DNA of 64,000 nucleotides from DASPJL01 sp035628645 (GCA_035628645.1 DASPJL010000049.1:1-64000); one strand, 5' to 3'. Counted from the stretch's first letter, positions 51,518 through 61,052 are shown. The notes: generated by a model not told the origin, from the letters alone. Program-made: numbers and translations.

Positions 51518-51885
51518 AATTTTTCCTTGACCTTGTTTGAAATAGTAAGGACTGTGATTATAAGAGAACATGAGAAAATGCCATTGCAGTCCTTAATTTC
51601 TACCTTATATTTTGAAAGCTATCGTTTGTTCCCTGATTAAGGCTATAAAATTTTTTAGGAAAAGCTTTGGAGAATTGTAATCCAACCGAAAGTTAGCCCT
51701 ACGCGCTAATGAAAAGTGAATCATGATTTTGTTTATCCCGTAAGTTTAGGTGTCTGCTGAACAATTACTTTTTTAGATTTTTTGAACCAAAGCAAAAAAA
51801 ACTAAAAAGTAGTCATTTGTAAAAATCTTCTTTAGTTATTTGTACATTTATCTTCCATTAAATCAACAACCTAAATAGAAAAGTT
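51518..51885. other. Intergenic region (368 bp) with a possible weak terminator
   Basis: A 9-bp stem (TAAGGACTG at 51546-51554 with CAGTCCTTA at 51587-51595) could end the ferredoxin message, although the following T run is poor. The rest is AT-rich, and nothing else stands out. Confidence 0.45.
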
Positions 51886-52380
51886 ATGAGATACGATGAT
51901 TTGGAAAGATTAAATGCGCTGAGGGAAAAAGGGGCAATTACTGAGGACGAATATCAAAGAGAAAAAGAAAAAATTCTTAATTCTCCTGCTCCTTCATCCG
52001 CTTCAGGAAATATGCTTGGGCTGACTACCAATACCTATTGTATGTTTATCCATCTGACTCAGTTGTGTGGTTATTTTGTTCCCCTGGCTGGCATGGTGGT
52101 ACCGATACTTTTGTGGGTATTGAATAAGGAACATAATCCTGTCGTTGACAAGCATGGTAGAATTGTACTAAACTGGATCATTTCTTCTTTTATTTATTTG
52201 TCCATTTTGGGGCTCCTTTGCGCGCTGATTATTGGCATTCCTTTTTTTATAGCGTTCATCGTAGCAAATTTTGTTTTTATTATACTAGGTGGAATGAAAG
52301 CCAATTCAGGGCAATACTATAAATATCCTTTTTCCATAGAGTTTGTAAAAGTTGACAATCGGATGGAGATAATCAAATAA
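51886..52380 (+). CDS. DUF4870 membrane protein with SHOCT-like N-terminus
   Basis: A 164-residue protein. The first ~35 residues (DDLERLNALREKGAITEDEYQREKEKIL) form the short helical SHOCT-type motif that often helps oligomerisation. Three membrane helices follow (LCGYFVPLAGMVVPILLWVLN; IISSFIYLSILGLLCALIIGIPFF; AFIVANFVFIILGGM), the Tic20/DUF4870 pattern. Function is unknown. It converges with a tiny lipoprotein gene, with 2 bp between the stop codons. Confidence 0.87.
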   Translation: MRYDDLERLNALREKGAITEDEYQREKEKILNSPAPSSASGNMLGLTTNTYCMFIHLTQLCGYFVPLAGMVVPILLWVLNKEHNPVVDKHGRIVLNWIISSFIYLSILGLLCALIIGIPFFIAFIVANFVFIILGGMKANSGQYYKYPFSIEFVKVDNRMEIIK

Positions 52381-52382
52381 TT

Positions 52383-52583
52383 TTAATCGGTTGATTTGTT
52401 TGTAGTATCCAGGTCGATGTTTTCCGTACTTCTTGAATCACCTGTTGGTCTAACGTTTTCGTCCGGCACTTCAGTAATTGTGTCAGACTCAAGCTTGTTC
52501 TGATTTTGCTTACCTTCTTTATTCGAACAGGAAAAAATCAGGAAACCTAAAGACGCCAAAATCATTATAATATAACTTTTCAT
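52383..52583 (-). CDS. Small lipoprotein, function unknown
   Basis: A 66-residue protein. The first 19 residues are a lipoprotein signal (MKSYIIMILASLGFLIFSC), and the mature part is polar, rich in Asn, Asp, Thr and Glu, without domain matches. Short lipoproteins of this type are common in Bacteroidota. The clear lipobox supports a real gene despite the small size. Confidence 0.65.
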   Translation of the reverse strand: MKSYIIMILASLGFLIFSCSNKEGKQNQNKLESDTITEVPDENVRPTGDSRSTENIDLDTTNKSTD

Positions 52584-52733
52584 ACGCAGATAAACGTTTT
52601 TATAATTATCAGATGGAATACGCCATTTATGGCTATTAATGTTTTTCGTTAAAAGAACCTCTTAACTCAATTTAAGAAACGTTACCGCGAAAGTTAAGTT
52701 GATATAGTATAATTTACCTTAATACTAGCAAGT

Positions 52734-53222
52734 ATGGATAGTTACGTTATTCCGGATCAAACACACATTGGTCATGTGCATTTGAAAGTTTCTGATCTTC
52801 CGAGGGCGCTTAAGTTCTATTGTGATTTGCTGGGCTTTTCTTTGACAACCACTTATGGAAACCAGGCTGCCTTTATTTCAGCGGGAGGATATCATCATCA
52901 TATTGGGTTAAATACCTGGTACAGTAAAAACTCACCACCTGCTCCCGTGGAAAGTCCGGGACTGTTTCATACTGCAATAGTGTACCCCACACGTAAGGAC
53001 CTGGCAATTGCTTTTAAAAGGTTAATTGATGCGAATTATCCTTTAACCGGTGCATCTGATCATGGGGTTTCTGAGGCTCTGTATCTTAATGATCCGGATG
53101 AGAATGGCGTGGAGTTATACTGGGATCGACCAAAAGAAAAATGGCCACTGAAACCGGACGGTTCAATTGATATGTATACCCGCGTACTGGATTTGAATAA
53201 TTTGTTAAAGGAAATAGAATGA
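52734..53222 (+). CDS. VOC family dioxygenase-like protein (CatE type)
   Basis: A 162-residue vicinal-oxygen-chelate protein. Metal ligands by pattern are a His in HIGHVHLKVSDLPRALKFYCDLLGF, a His in GLFHTAIVYP and a Glu in DENGVELYWDRP. The pattern GGYHHHIGLNTW is typical of bacterial catechol-2,3-dioxygenase (CatE-like) annotations, though single-unit VOC proteins also include glyoxalases and thiol transferases. The following DoxX gene, 66 bp away, is often found with such proteins. The substrate is unknown. Confidence 0.87.
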   Translation: MDSYVIPDQTHIGHVHLKVSDLPRALKFYCDLLGFSLTTTYGNQAAFISAGGYHHHIGLNTWYSKNSPPAPVESPGLFHTAIVYPTRKDLAIAFKRLIDANYPLTGASDHGVSEALYLNDPDENGVELYWDRPKEKWPLKPDGSIDMYTRVLDLNNLLKEIE

Positions 53223-53288
53223 TCCCGACTTCAATTTATTTGGTTAAAATTATTTCTTGAAGTATGTTTATGAAAAACCTTTTTGTAA

Positions 53289-53696
53289 ATGGCAATATTA
53301 AATAACCTTGGAGTTTATAAGGATTTTGGACTTTTAGTAATGAGAATTGGTGTGGGTGCAATGATGGTTGTGCATGGATATCCGAAAGTTTTGGGCGGTC
53401 CTGACTATTGGGAAAAAGTAGGTGTAAACATGAGAAATATAGGAGTTGACTTTCTTCCTGTATTTTGGGGAGCTATGGCCGCCGGCACAGAAGCCTTTGG
53501 TGGTTTGCTGTTGATTTTAGGTTATTTCTTCAGACCGACTTGTCTTTTGTTGGTTTTCACAATGATTGTCGCTGCCATCTCACATTTTTCCAGGGGACAG
53601 GGAGTCAACGAGGCTTCACATGCAATAGCGCTCGGCTTTGCGTTTTTCGGATTGATGTTTATTGGCCCAGGTAAACATGCCTTGGAAAAGGGGTAA
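53289..53696 (+). CDS. DoxX family membrane protein
   Basis: A 135-residue, four-helix protein. Family motifs are LLVMRIGVGAMMVVHGYPKVLGGPDYW, FWGAMAAGTEAFGGLLLILGYFFRPT and HAIALGFAFFGLMFIGPGKH. DoxX-type proteins are linked to thiosulfate:quinone oxidation or to thiol/oxidative stress responses in other bacteria. It follows the VOC gene closely and overlaps nothing. The next gene begins 5 bp after its stop, implying an operon. Confidence 0.9.
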   Translation: MAILNNLGVYKDFGLLVMRIGVGAMMVVHGYPKVLGGPDYWEKVGVNMRNIGVDFLPVFWGAMAAGTEAFGGLLLILGYFFRPTCLLLVFTMIVAAISHFSRGQGVNEASHAIALGFAFFGLMFIGPGKHALEKG

Positions 53697-53701
53697 CGAA
53701 T

Positions 53702-54307
53702 TTGCAACAAACGAAACCAAGAATATCAATTCATCGACTTGTTACTACCAAGGCAGTTTTTATCGTGACAATTATTGTGATGACATTGACTATTTTGGGA
53801 ATTTGGCTATTCGGTGTTGGACAGAACAATACAATTTACACGAACTCAATTCTTTCTACCAGCATTTTATCAATTGCATTTTTCTTGTTTTTGGTGATCG
53901 GTCTTTACCGGGGAATAAAACTTAAAGACGATCTCGGAAAAATAACTGATAAAATTAAAGACTCGGAATTTCCTGACCTTTCGGGTGGGTTGGAATTACC
54001 CTCAGAAGTTCCTGAAATTGGAGAAGGGTTTGCGGGTATTATTCTTGGAATTTTGGCATGGCTTTTATTCTCAATACTGATAATACTATTTGTTTGGTTA
54101 TTTGGGACTGTATTTTGGATTCTGATCTTGACTTTTTCGGCGATGCTTTACTGGATTTTTTTTAGAGCATTAAGACTTGTTTTTAAAAATTCTAATAAAT
54201 GTAAAGGTGACTTAATTATGAGCCTCGCTTACGGATTTGGTTACACAATACTTTATAACTTTTGGATTTATTGTATTATTTTATCCGCTTATTATTTTAA
54301 CAATTGA
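53702..54307 (+). CDS. Hypothetical four- to five-helix membrane protein (TTG start)
   Basis: A 201-residue membrane protein. The frame begins with TTG 5 bp after the DoxX stop; no ATG exists in the first 25 codons, so TTG is the likely start. Two helices (~18-38 and ~46-68), a polar loop (KDDLGKITDKIKDSEFPDLSGG) and a hydrophobic half follow (GIILGILAWLLFSILIILFVWL and on). I do not recognise a family. Spacing suggests cotranscription with the VOC and DoxX genes. Confidence 0.7.
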   Translation: MQQTKPRISIHRLVTTKAVFIVTIIVMTLTILGIWLFGVGQNNTIYTNSILSTSILSIAFFLFLVIGLYRGIKLKDDLGKITDKIKDSEFPDLSGGLELPSEVPEIGEGFAGIILGILAWLLFSILIILFVWLFGTVFWILILTFSAMLYWIFFRALRLVFKNSNKCKGDLIMSLAYGFGYTILYNFWIYCIILSAYYFNN

Positions 54308-54383
54308 TTGAAAATTTCAGATGATTAAGCAACTTTTCCTGATCCAACTAGCGGAAATTAGTGTAAATGGATAAAATAAGTTA

Positions 54384-55319
54384 TCAGCTCCTTTTCAATA
54401 TCCAGTTAAATAATCTGTCCGCGTCTTCTTTTTTACAAAGTTCCGTTCCGGGATTCATTGTTGCGGCAGTTCCGCAGGCAACACCGTATTGAGCCATTTC
54501 TACGGGGCTTTTTCCCAAAGCCAGTGACAGAATCATACCGCCAACCATACAGTCCCCTGCACCTACTGTACTTCTTTTGGGCACTGATGGCGCAGGAATA
54601 TGTTTTGAGATATCTTTGGTGACAAGCAATGCGCCGCTTGCTCCAAGTGACACCACAATAATTTCAATTTTCCCTTTTTTTATTAGTTCATGAGCCACTT
54701 CATCCACTTCTTCCGCGGTGATCGATTCCCTTCCTGCCAGTTTGCTTAGTTCTCCAATATTTGGTTTCAGAAGATATACTCCTTCATTTACCGCAACTTC
54801 TAACGCATCCCCGGAAGTGTCAATAATTAGTTTTGATCCAAGTTCACGGGCCGTTTTTGCTATTTTCCTAATGTATGACTTATCCAATCCTTTTGGCAAG
54901 CTTCCGCTTGCAACCAGGTAGTCAGGTTTTACGGGTAGCGATTTTAATAATTTTAAACAGTAATCTGCCTCTTCTTCACTTACCGTTGGTCCTTCCATAA
55001 TAAACCTGAATTGATGATTCGTAGCTTTTTCAACTACAGTAAAATTTTCCCGGGTAGGTTCGTTTATTCTATAGGATCTAAATTCAATTTTTTCTTTTGT
55101 CAGAAGTTTTTCAAACAGATCACCCCTATGTCCTCCTGATGGAAAAATAGCGACGGATTCACCGCCTAGCTTTTTTATCGCTCTTGAAACATTTACACCT
55201 CCGCCACCTGCTTCATAAGTAGGATTCTCACACCTTAGTTTTGACTCCGGCATAAGTTTTTCGGTGAGGGTGGTTTTGTCAATTGCAGGATTTAGCGTGA
55301 GGGTTACTACATTTTTCAT
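54384..55319 (-). CDS. PfkB-family hexose kinase (1-phosphofructokinase/Pfk-2-like)
   Basis: A 311-residue PfkB sugar kinase. The N-terminus (VTLTLNPAIDKT) and GGGGVNVSRAIKKLGG are the family's first signature, and TVGAGDCMVGGMILSLALG near residue 250 carries the catalytic Asp and anion hole. It likely phosphorylates fructose-1-phosphate, fructose-6-phosphate or tagatose-6-phosphate. It is transcribed away from its neighbours, and a half-copy of the AACCACGG palindrome lies 109 bp upstream of its start. Confidence 0.9.
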   Translation of the reverse strand: MKNVVTLTLNPAIDKTTLTEKLMPESKLRCENPTYEAGGGGVNVSRAIKKLGGESVAIFPSGGHRGDLFEKLLTKEKIEFRSYRINEPTRENFTVVEKATNHQFRFIMEGPTVSEEEADYCLKLLKSLPVKPDYLVASGSLPKGLDKSYIRKIAKTARELGSKLIIDTSGDALEVAVNEGVYLLKPNIGELSKLAGRESITAEEVDEVAHELIKKGKIEIIVVSLGASGALLVTKDISKHIPAPSVPKRSTVGAGDCMVGGMILSLALGKSPVEMAQYGVACGTAATMNPGTELCKKEDADRLFNWILKRS

Positions 55320-55427
55320 AAAGGAGGTTTTATGTTGTCAGGTAAATTTGGGTAAAAAATAAGGATTATTCAATCTATCCTATAGAGACGCGAAACTTGG
55401 AGATGAACATGTGGGAGGTTTTTACAA

Positions 55428-55472
55428 AGGAAATTCCCTCTTGTCCTCCGTGCCTTCTCAGTGTTCCGTGGT
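55428..55472. repeat. Partial AACCACGG-family repeat
   Basis: A right-half copy (GGAAATTCCCTCTTGTCCTC then CGTGCC and GTGTTCCGTGGT) of the palindromes at 28074 and 29293. The left half is absent or diverged. Confidence 0.5.
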
Positions 55473-55486
55473 AAAAAAATATAACG

Positions 55487-58147
55487 TTACAATCTGAATC
55501 TATAAGTATATTTTATTAGAAATACATCATAAGGAACTATATTGGAAAGCCCATGAGATATATTGGGGATCGAAAACCTGTCCCTTTCCGAATCGCCAGT
55601 CCGGCTTTGCGACCATACCACAAATAAAGTAGACCCTGGAATATATTCCCATCTCAGTACGAGGTTGGATCTGAATTGTAAAAAGTTAAAATCAGGATTA
55701 TCAATGGTAAAATCTTCAACACCATCCCTGTTTTCATCAAAGCCAAAAGTGTTGTTTTCCCTATCAAATTGTATTTGATCATCACCATATAGAACGAATC
55801 TTTTTCCGAAGTTCCTGTCTTTTGACTGGGCAACTTGTTTGTATTGAGAATAAACACCTTTAGAACAAAAAGGCTGACCATAATACTGTAAGGACAAATT
55901 GGGGGTAATAATGTAATTAATCCGTATGGAGGCGCTTAGCGTTTTTTGTTTAATGGAGGCCATAACATACTTTTTGTCTGAGTTATATTCTCCCGTTTCT
56001 ACATATTGTAATAAAGATTCATAGGTTGAATAAGTGGGGAATATGGACAGTTGAAGGGCATTGAATGGCTGAAAAGAAAAACCCATTTCAAAGTAATGTT
56101 CTTTCGAAACATCTTCATTACCCCAAAAATGACTTTGATAAAAATTTACTTTAAACTTTTTACGGGTGTCTGAATCTACAAATTGAGAAAAGCCTTCTCC
56201 TCCCGGATATTTTATGGCTGGCCCTCCTCTTAAATCAGCATTGCTAATACTATGGGTCGAAGGGAAGAATCCAAAACCTGCCCACCAATAATTCTTAAAC
56301 TGAAAATTTGAGTTGACGTTTATTCCGGCTGTATTCCTTGTTCCTGAAAAGTCCCAGGAAGTCCATTCATTAAAATTAATATTAAGGTTTTTAAAAATAG
56401 AGAATTCTTTGAGGGTTTGATACCCTACCCATATCCATTGATTAATCTGATCTGCACTTCTTAGATATCCAATATCATTTATTTCAAAACCGGGAGAACG
56501 ATAAGTTCCGCCCATTTCCGCACGAATATTTCCGCCACCGCTCTTACCAATTTTCAAAGTTCCCCCTGTTCCTGATAAAGAAGTTTTGGCCGAATCCATT
56601 GAAAAATGCCGGGTAAAAGGCCTTTGATAATACCTTCGCTGAGAAGTTTGTGTTTCTATCAACGCTTCTCTGCTTCCGATTACTTTACTCGCCAAAAAAT
56701 TACCTGAAATAAAATAATTTCTGTTTTTAGTTCTGTGAACTACGTCTACTCCGCCTGAATATGCTTCTCGATGCAAGAAGGTGGACAAGTTATCATTCAG
56801 CTTTCTGTTGGTGGAGGTTACAATGCCACCAACGATGGTTTGACCTTTATTGAAATCTTTCTGAATCCTTCCTACCAGATAATTGGTCATAGGTTCTACT
56901 ATTTCCTTTCGTTTTTCCCCTGCATAATATATTTCTGCTTTTTCTTCCTCGGTTATTGCTTCCAGCACACCAAAAGAAAGTCCTTTTTTGGTCTTACCTG
57001 TAAGTTTAAATGCACCTAGAATCGTAGAATAATCGGGGCTTTTAATGTATTCATCATCGTTCAGGTCAGGAGAATATTGAGGTGGCCGGCCTATTCTACG
57101 GCTGTAAAACAAATTATCACTTGTATAATTTCCTCCCGTTACTGAGGAAGAAAGCTGGTAATCCAGGATGTTTTTACTCTCCACAAAAAAAGGCCTTTGT
57201 TCCCTAAAGAAAACTTCAAACGCTGTTAGATTCACTTGTGAAGGATCTGCCTCTACTTGTCCGAAATCAGGATTTATGGTAAAATCAAGCGTAACATCAC
57301 TCGTTATCCCGATTTTTCCATCCACACCTCCCGAAATTTTTATATCTCTGCCATCAGCGTATGGGTTGCCCTCTTCTTTTTCATATTGATTGGACTGGCC
57401 AACTATATAAGGCATAATCTCAAGCTGTTTTTGAGGTTTGATCCCCACGACACCATGTAACTCCCCAAACAAATGGACCCATCCGGAAGAATTTTTAGGA
57501 ATATACTGCCAGTTTGAAACTTCATCTTTCCTGAATAATCTTCTTGAAACCTGAAGTCCCCATATTTGTTCTGCTTTTTTTCCGAAGCGGAGCTGGCTTA
57601 ATGGAATTCGATACTCAGCCAGCCATCCCAAATCATCTGTAGAAGTTTTCAAATACCATATCGGATCCCAACTGGCGTCCCAATTGTTTCCGTCATTGGA
57701 AATGGCTTCATCTCCTTTTACACCCGAAACGCTTGCTGTAAATGAAAAAGCCGTTCTCTGGTCAAAATAGCTGTCAATGTTTATTTCCACCCAATCTCCT
57801 TCAAAGCCATCTCTTCTGGACATCCTTTTTACAATTTTTGAAGGGGCATCGTCATAGGCCCTGATGAGGACATAAAGATTTTTGTCGTCGTATAATATTT
57901 TAAAAGCAGTTTTTTGAGAAGGTCTGTCTCCGTCGGACGGTTGCCTTTGCGTAAAATCGCCGGCCCATTCCACAGTTTCCCAGGCAGGTTCATTTCCTAA
58001 TCCGTCTATGGTAATATTTCCATCCAGCTTTTTGGTAGTATACACTTTCTTTTGAGCAAAGAGGATAAAAGGGATGCCGGCCAGGAGAAAGATCAGGCAA
58101 GTCCTTGTAAAAGACCCCTTATTAAGGAAAATGGAATAAAGTTTCAA
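55487..58147 (-). CDS. DUF5916 protein: CBM9-like domain plus outer-membrane beta-barrel
   Basis: An 886-residue exported protein. After a signal peptide (~1-32) comes a carbohydrate-binding, CBM9-like beta sandwich (~40-220: ITIDGLGNEPAWE, TAFKILYDDKNLYVLIRAYDDAP, GDWVEINIDSYFDQRTAFSF). The DUF5916 part follows (~235-886), with FTINPDFGQVEADPSQVNLTAFEVFFREQRPFFVE and many amphipathic strands ending in LIKYTYRFRL, as expected for an outer-membrane barrel. Its function is not established; glycan binding with transport or enzyme-like action is possible. It is preceded by a 220-bp gap and seems to stand alone. Confidence 0.9.
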   Translation of the reverse strand: MKLYSIFLNKGSFTRTCLIFLLAGIPFILFAQKKVYTTKKLDGNITIDGLGNEPAWETVEWAGDFTQRQPSDGDRPSQKTAFKILYDDKNLYVLIRAYDDAPSKIVKRMSRRDGFEGDWVEINIDSYFDQRTAFSFTASVSGVKGDEAISNDGNNWDASWDPIWYLKTSTDDLGWLAEYRIPLSQLRFGKKAEQIWGLQVSRRLFRKDEVSNWQYIPKNSSGWVHLFGELHGVVGIKPQKQLEIMPYIVGQSNQYEKEEGNPYADGRDIKISGGVDGKIGITSDVTLDFTINPDFGQVEADPSQVNLTAFEVFFREQRPFFVESKNILDYQLSSSVTGGNYTSDNLFYSRRIGRPPQYSPDLNDDEYIKSPDYSTILGAFKLTGKTKKGLSFGVLEAITEEEKAEIYYAGEKRKEIVEPMTNYLVGRIQKDFNKGQTIVGGIVTSTNRKLNDNLSTFLHREAYSGGVDVVHRTKNRNYFISGNFLASKVIGSREALIETQTSQRRYYQRPFTRHFSMDSAKTSLSGTGGTLKIGKSGGGNIRAEMGGTYRSPGFEINDIGYLRSADQINQWIWVGYQTLKEFSIFKNLNINFNEWTSWDFSGTRNTAGINVNSNFQFKNYWWAGFGFFPSTHSISNADLRGGPAIKYPGGEGFSQFVDSDTRKKFKVNFYQSHFWGNEDVSKEHYFEMGFSFQPFNALQLSIFPTYSTYESLLQYVETGEYNSDKKYVMASIKQKTLSASIRINYIITPNLSLQYYGQPFCSKGVYSQYKQVAQSKDRNFGKRFVLYGDDQIQFDRENNTFGFDENRDGVEDFTIDNPDFNFLQFRSNLVLRWEYIPGSTLFVVWSQSRTGDSERDRFSIPNISHGLSNIVPYDVFLIKYTYRFRL

Positions 58148-58344
58148 GTATTTAATTGATGAGTTTTCGGGACAAATGTAAATAAGTTAAAAATGAATTC
58201 CTTTTAACTTTTTCATAAAATTTGTTAAAAAAGGCAGCTTAGAAAATTCATTATTCCTACATTGTTATTTCCTGGATACTACTGATTGTCAGTGCTAATT
58301 GGTTCCTTAGAGACTTCATTGAAGCCAAAGCTATGAAGCGATTA

Positions 58345-58372
58345 ATCTCTCACCTCATACCTCACACCTAAC
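58345..58372. repeat. Heptad repeat overlapping the end of the saccharopine dehydrogenase gene
   Basis: Plus strand ATCTCTC, ACCTCAT, ACCTCAC, ACCTAAC. The minus-strand stop codon (58368-58370) falls within the last unit. On the gene's sense strand the units read as GAGGTAT-like, as after narK. Confidence 0.65.
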
Positions 58373-59696
58373 TTATGATTTCTTCTTTAAAGTGAATCCC
58401 AAATTTTTCCAGTTCATATAATACAGGTTCATATATTTCTTTATTCGTAGGAATGACTACACCTTTTAAAGGTATTTTATTTTCCAAAACCAGTTTCGTA
58501 GCTATTGCCAATGGAAGGCCAACAGTTTTGGCCATCGCTGTTTTTTCAGGGTTTTCTCCCATTTCCACAAAGGAAGTGATTAATGTTTTTTCTTCTTCAC
58601 CTTCTTCATATATAAATTGATGTTGCATCACTACCATGTCTTTGTCATCTTCCTCAAGCTTCCACTTGTCCAACAAAATAGATAGTAGAATATCAGCCGG
58701 GGTAGCGGAACTGCTTTCAATTTCTTCATCTTCAAAAAAACCGAGCCAGCCAATCTTAACCAGTATCTCATCATCCAATGCAAGATTCAGATAATGGGCA
58801 AGGTTTTTACGGGTAGGAAGGGTAGAGGCGGGTAAGAAACTTTTTAAAAACTCTTTCTTTGTAAAATCGACGGGTGGGGTGATGTGATAGGAATCATCTG
58901 TCATGCCCAATTCCACAAATACATCCCAGGCTTTGCAAAATCCTGTTTTCCTTAATGTTCCTCTTATTAAGGTTTTTACATGGTCCAACCCATATTCCTC
59001 CCTGTACTTTAACGAATCCCTGTTTGCATAACCCCTGAATTCTCCCAGCCTTTCGAAGTAAAAGTTTTCAACCCTTTTGAAGAGTTGATGATAAGGTACA
59101 TATTTCACTTGTCCGTCTTCCAGGAATCTGGCTGTTCCCTGGCCGGCAAGTATAATATTTTTGGGGTTCCAGGTAAACTTATATCCCCAAGGGTTGGTGT
59201 CTGATTCAGGGGCAATTAACCCTCCGCAGAAGGACTTAAAAGTGGTGATTTTTTTCCCTTCACTTTTTAATTGATCAATGACTTTGATGGCGGACATATG
59301 GTCTATACCAGGGTCCATTCCCATTTCATTAAGAAAAAGCAGGCCCTTTTCTTTAACTTCTTTATGCAAAGAATGCATCTCTGGAGAGACATAGGAAGCG
59401 GTCAGCAGGTTTTTGGATTGTTTTAAACAATACTTCGCAGCCTTAATATGCAAGGAAGGAGGGAGAAGGGAAACGACGATCGAAGCTTCGGAAATAAGTT
59501 TTTCTAGCGCTGCTTCGTCATCTGCGTTTAAGGTTACGGCTTTTCCTCTTGAGTTACCTTTGATCTTGTTTTCTGCTTGTTCTTGATTTATATCTGCCAC
59601 GGTTATCCTCCAATCATTTTTTACAGCGTTTTGTAAAAGATAGTCAATTAAAAAGATGGATGACCGGCCTGCGCCGAGAATAAGAATATTTTCCAT
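58368..59696 (-). CDS. Saccharopine dehydrogenase family protein
   Basis: A 442-residue oxidoreductase. The N-terminal Rossmann motif is LILGAGRSSIFLIDYLLQNA, then VSLLPPSLHIKAAKYC and NEMGMDPGIDHMSAIKVI. The C-terminal catalytic domain contains SFCGGLIAPESDTNPWGYKFTWNP, the region that binds saccharopine in glutamate-forming saccharopine reductase. In Bacteroidota such proteins may act in lysine breakdown or related imine chemistry; the exact substrate is not proven. There is no fused lysine-ketoglutarate reductase domain. It is monocistronic. Confidence 0.9.
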   Translation of the reverse strand: MENILILGAGRSSIFLIDYLLQNAVKNDWRITVADINQEQAENKIKGNSRGKAVTLNADDEAALEKLISEASIVVSLLPPSLHIKAAKYCLKQSKNLLTASYVSPEMHSLHKEVKEKGLLFLNEMGMDPGIDHMSAIKVIDQLKSEGKKITTFKSFCGGLIAPESDTNPWGYKFTWNPKNIILAGQGTARFLEDGQVKYVPYHQLFKRVENFYFERLGEFRGYANRDSLKYREEYGLDHVKTLIRGTLRKTGFCKAWDVFVELGMTDDSYHITPPVDFTKKEFLKSFLPASTLPTRKNLAHYLNLALDDEILVKIGWLGFFEDEEIESSSATPADILLSILLDKWKLEEDDKDMVVMQHQFIYEEGEEEKTLITSFVEMGENPEKTAMAKTVGLPLAIATKLVLENKIPLKGVVIPTNKEIYEPVLYELEKFGIHFKEEIIS

Positions 59697-59843
59697 GATC
59701 TAATAGGTTGAACCTCAAAGGTAACGAAGGTTAAGGCTAAAAGCTAGGAAAGAACCCCTTTTTAGGAAGTTTCCTATTGCATTAAATCACACTAAATAAA
59801 CTATCTGGCGAAAAATTAGCGGAAAATGAACGAAGACTTTAAG

Positions 59844-60182
59844 CTATACGATCTTCAATACATTTTCAGGAGGTCTGCCTATTATTGCTTTATCACCGTT
59901 GATCACAATCGGTCTTTCTATAAGAATCGGGTTTTCTACCATTATGGTTATCCATTCATCATCTGAAAAACGCTTACCGGAAAATTTTTCCTTAAATAGC
60001 GCTTCTCCTTTTCTAAGAAGTTCTTCAGGTTTTATTTGAAGCTTGGATAAAATATCTTTTAGCTCTGCTTCAGAAGGAGGATTTTTCAGGTACTCAATTA
60101 TTTCAGGCTCTTGTCCCTCACTTTTAAGTAATTCTAATGTTTGACGACTTTTGCCGCATCTGTTGTTATGGTAGATTTTCAT
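59844..60182 (-). CDS. ArsC/Spx-family thioredoxin-fold arsenate reductase
   Basis: A 112-residue protein. The active Cys is at residue 9 (NNRCGKSRQTLEL), and the Arg residues that bind arsenate in ArsC enzymes are suggested by ERPIVINGDKAIIGRPPENVL near the end. Only a single Cys is present in the motif, without the C-x-x-C of Spx, so a glutaredoxin-type reductant or another role in the family is likely. It is not related in sequence to the phosphatase-type ArsC at 19280, and it is not next to other arsenic genes. Confidence 0.85.
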   Translation of the reverse strand: MKIYHNNRCGKSRQTLELLKSEGQEPEIIEYLKNPPSEAELKDILSKLQIKPEELLRKGEALFKEKFSGKRFSDDEWITIMVENPILIERPIVINGDKAIIGRPPENVLKIV

Positions 60183-60190
60183 TTTAAAAA

Positions 60191-60205
60191 GGTTAGAGGT
60201 TGAAG
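60191..60205. repeat. Two-unit heptad repeat upstream of the arsC-like gene
   Basis: GGTTAGA, GGTTGAA, G. On the gene's sense strand it reads CTTCAACCTCTAACC, one base different from the repeat before msrB. Confidence 0.5.
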
Positions 60206-60530
60206 TTTCACGAAAGAAGGAGTTCGCTTGACGACTTCTTGTTTTTTTTTCTTTAAATCGTCATTTTATTTTCCTTTTATTTGTGAACCATTAAAATTAA
60301 TTGGTTCATAATCCAATTTATAGGTAAAAATCGTAAGTAGGTAAACTCTTCAAAAATTATCCATTTATAAAAGATAGTTTTGAACATCGAGTTATAGATT
60401 TATGTTTACAGTTTAACGGAGCAGATGGGAATATTAAATTTTGAATGACAAATTTTAAATGGTGTATGGTAAACAAATAATTTAGTATGAAGTCTTTTGT
60501 TAACACATTAGTCGATCCTTTGTGCCCGCT

Positions 60531-60546
60531 ACCTCAACCTCTAACC
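60531..60546. repeat. Two-unit heptad repeat upstream of msrB
   Basis: ACCTCAA, CCTCTAA, CC, ending 3 bp before the ATG at 60550. It is an inverted near-copy of the repeat before the divergent arsC-like gene. Confidence 0.5.
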
Positions 60547-60549
60547 ACA

Positions 60550-61011
60550 ATGAAAAGGACCCTATTGATTTTTCTATCTATTTTATTTTCAATTTATCTT
60601 ACGGCCTGTGGCCAAAATAAACCTATGAAAGAAACAGAAAAAAACACCCAATACAATACGCTTACTCCTGAAGAGGAAAGAGTGATTTTATATAAAGGAA
60701 CAGAAATGCCTTATACAGGCAAGTTCTACAAGACCAAGGAAGAAGGAACCTACATTTGTAAAAGGTGCAATGCGCCTTTATACAGGTCGAAGGATAAGTT
60801 TGACTCTCATTGCGGATGGCCAAGTTTTGACGATGAAATAGAGGGTGCTGTTACACGTGTCACGGATGCCGACGGCAGACGGACTGAAATTATATGTTCA
60901 AATTGCAAAGGGCATTTAGGTCACGTATTCCTCGGCGAAGGTTTTACCGATAAAAATACCAGGCATTGCGTCAATTCAATTTCAATGGAGTTTGTGCCTT
61001 TTAAAAAATAG
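60550..61011 (+). CDS. msrB: Peptide-methionine (R)-S-oxide reductase, lipoprotein form
   Basis: I choose the Met at 60550 because it begins a lipoprotein signal (MKRTLLIFLSILFSIYLTAC). A start at 60487 would bury this signal. The 153-residue product has the MsrB fold: zinc ligands in CKRC and CSNC, the substrate region FDSHCGWPSFDDE, GHLGHVFLGEG, and the catalytic Cys in RHCVNSISMEF. It repairs oxidised methionine in the periplasm or outer envelope. A shared hairpin separates it from the converging XRE gene. Confidence 0.93.
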   Translation: MKRTLLIFLSILFSIYLTACGQNKPMKETEKNTQYNTLTPEEERVILYKGTEMPYTGKFYKTKEEGTYICKRCNAPLYRSKDKFDSHCGWPSFDDEIEGAVTRVTDADGRRTEIICSNCKGHLGHVFLGEGFTDKNTRHCVNSISMEFVPFKK

Positions 61012-61049
61012 AAGGTTTGTCGCCAAGGTTAATTGGCGACAAACCTTCT
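61010..61049. terminator. Bidirectional hairpin between msrB and the XRE gene
   Basis: Perfect 17-bp stem AGAAGGTTTGTCGCCAA / TTGGCGACAAACCTTCT. Read on the minus strand it is followed by ATTTTTT, a good terminator for the XRE gene. On the plus strand it overlaps the msrB stop codon and lacks a T run. Confidence 0.85.
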
Positions 61050-61052
61050 GTA

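Larger units (their letters stand above)
60183..60549. other. Divergent intergenic region (367 bp)
   Basis: An AT-rich region between the divergent arsC-like and msrB genes. Short two-unit heptad repeats stand at both ends, 8 bp before the arsC-like start (60191-60205) and 3 bp before the msrB start (60531-60546). No gene is supported; an in-frame extension of msrB to 60487 is unlikely. Confidence 0.5.
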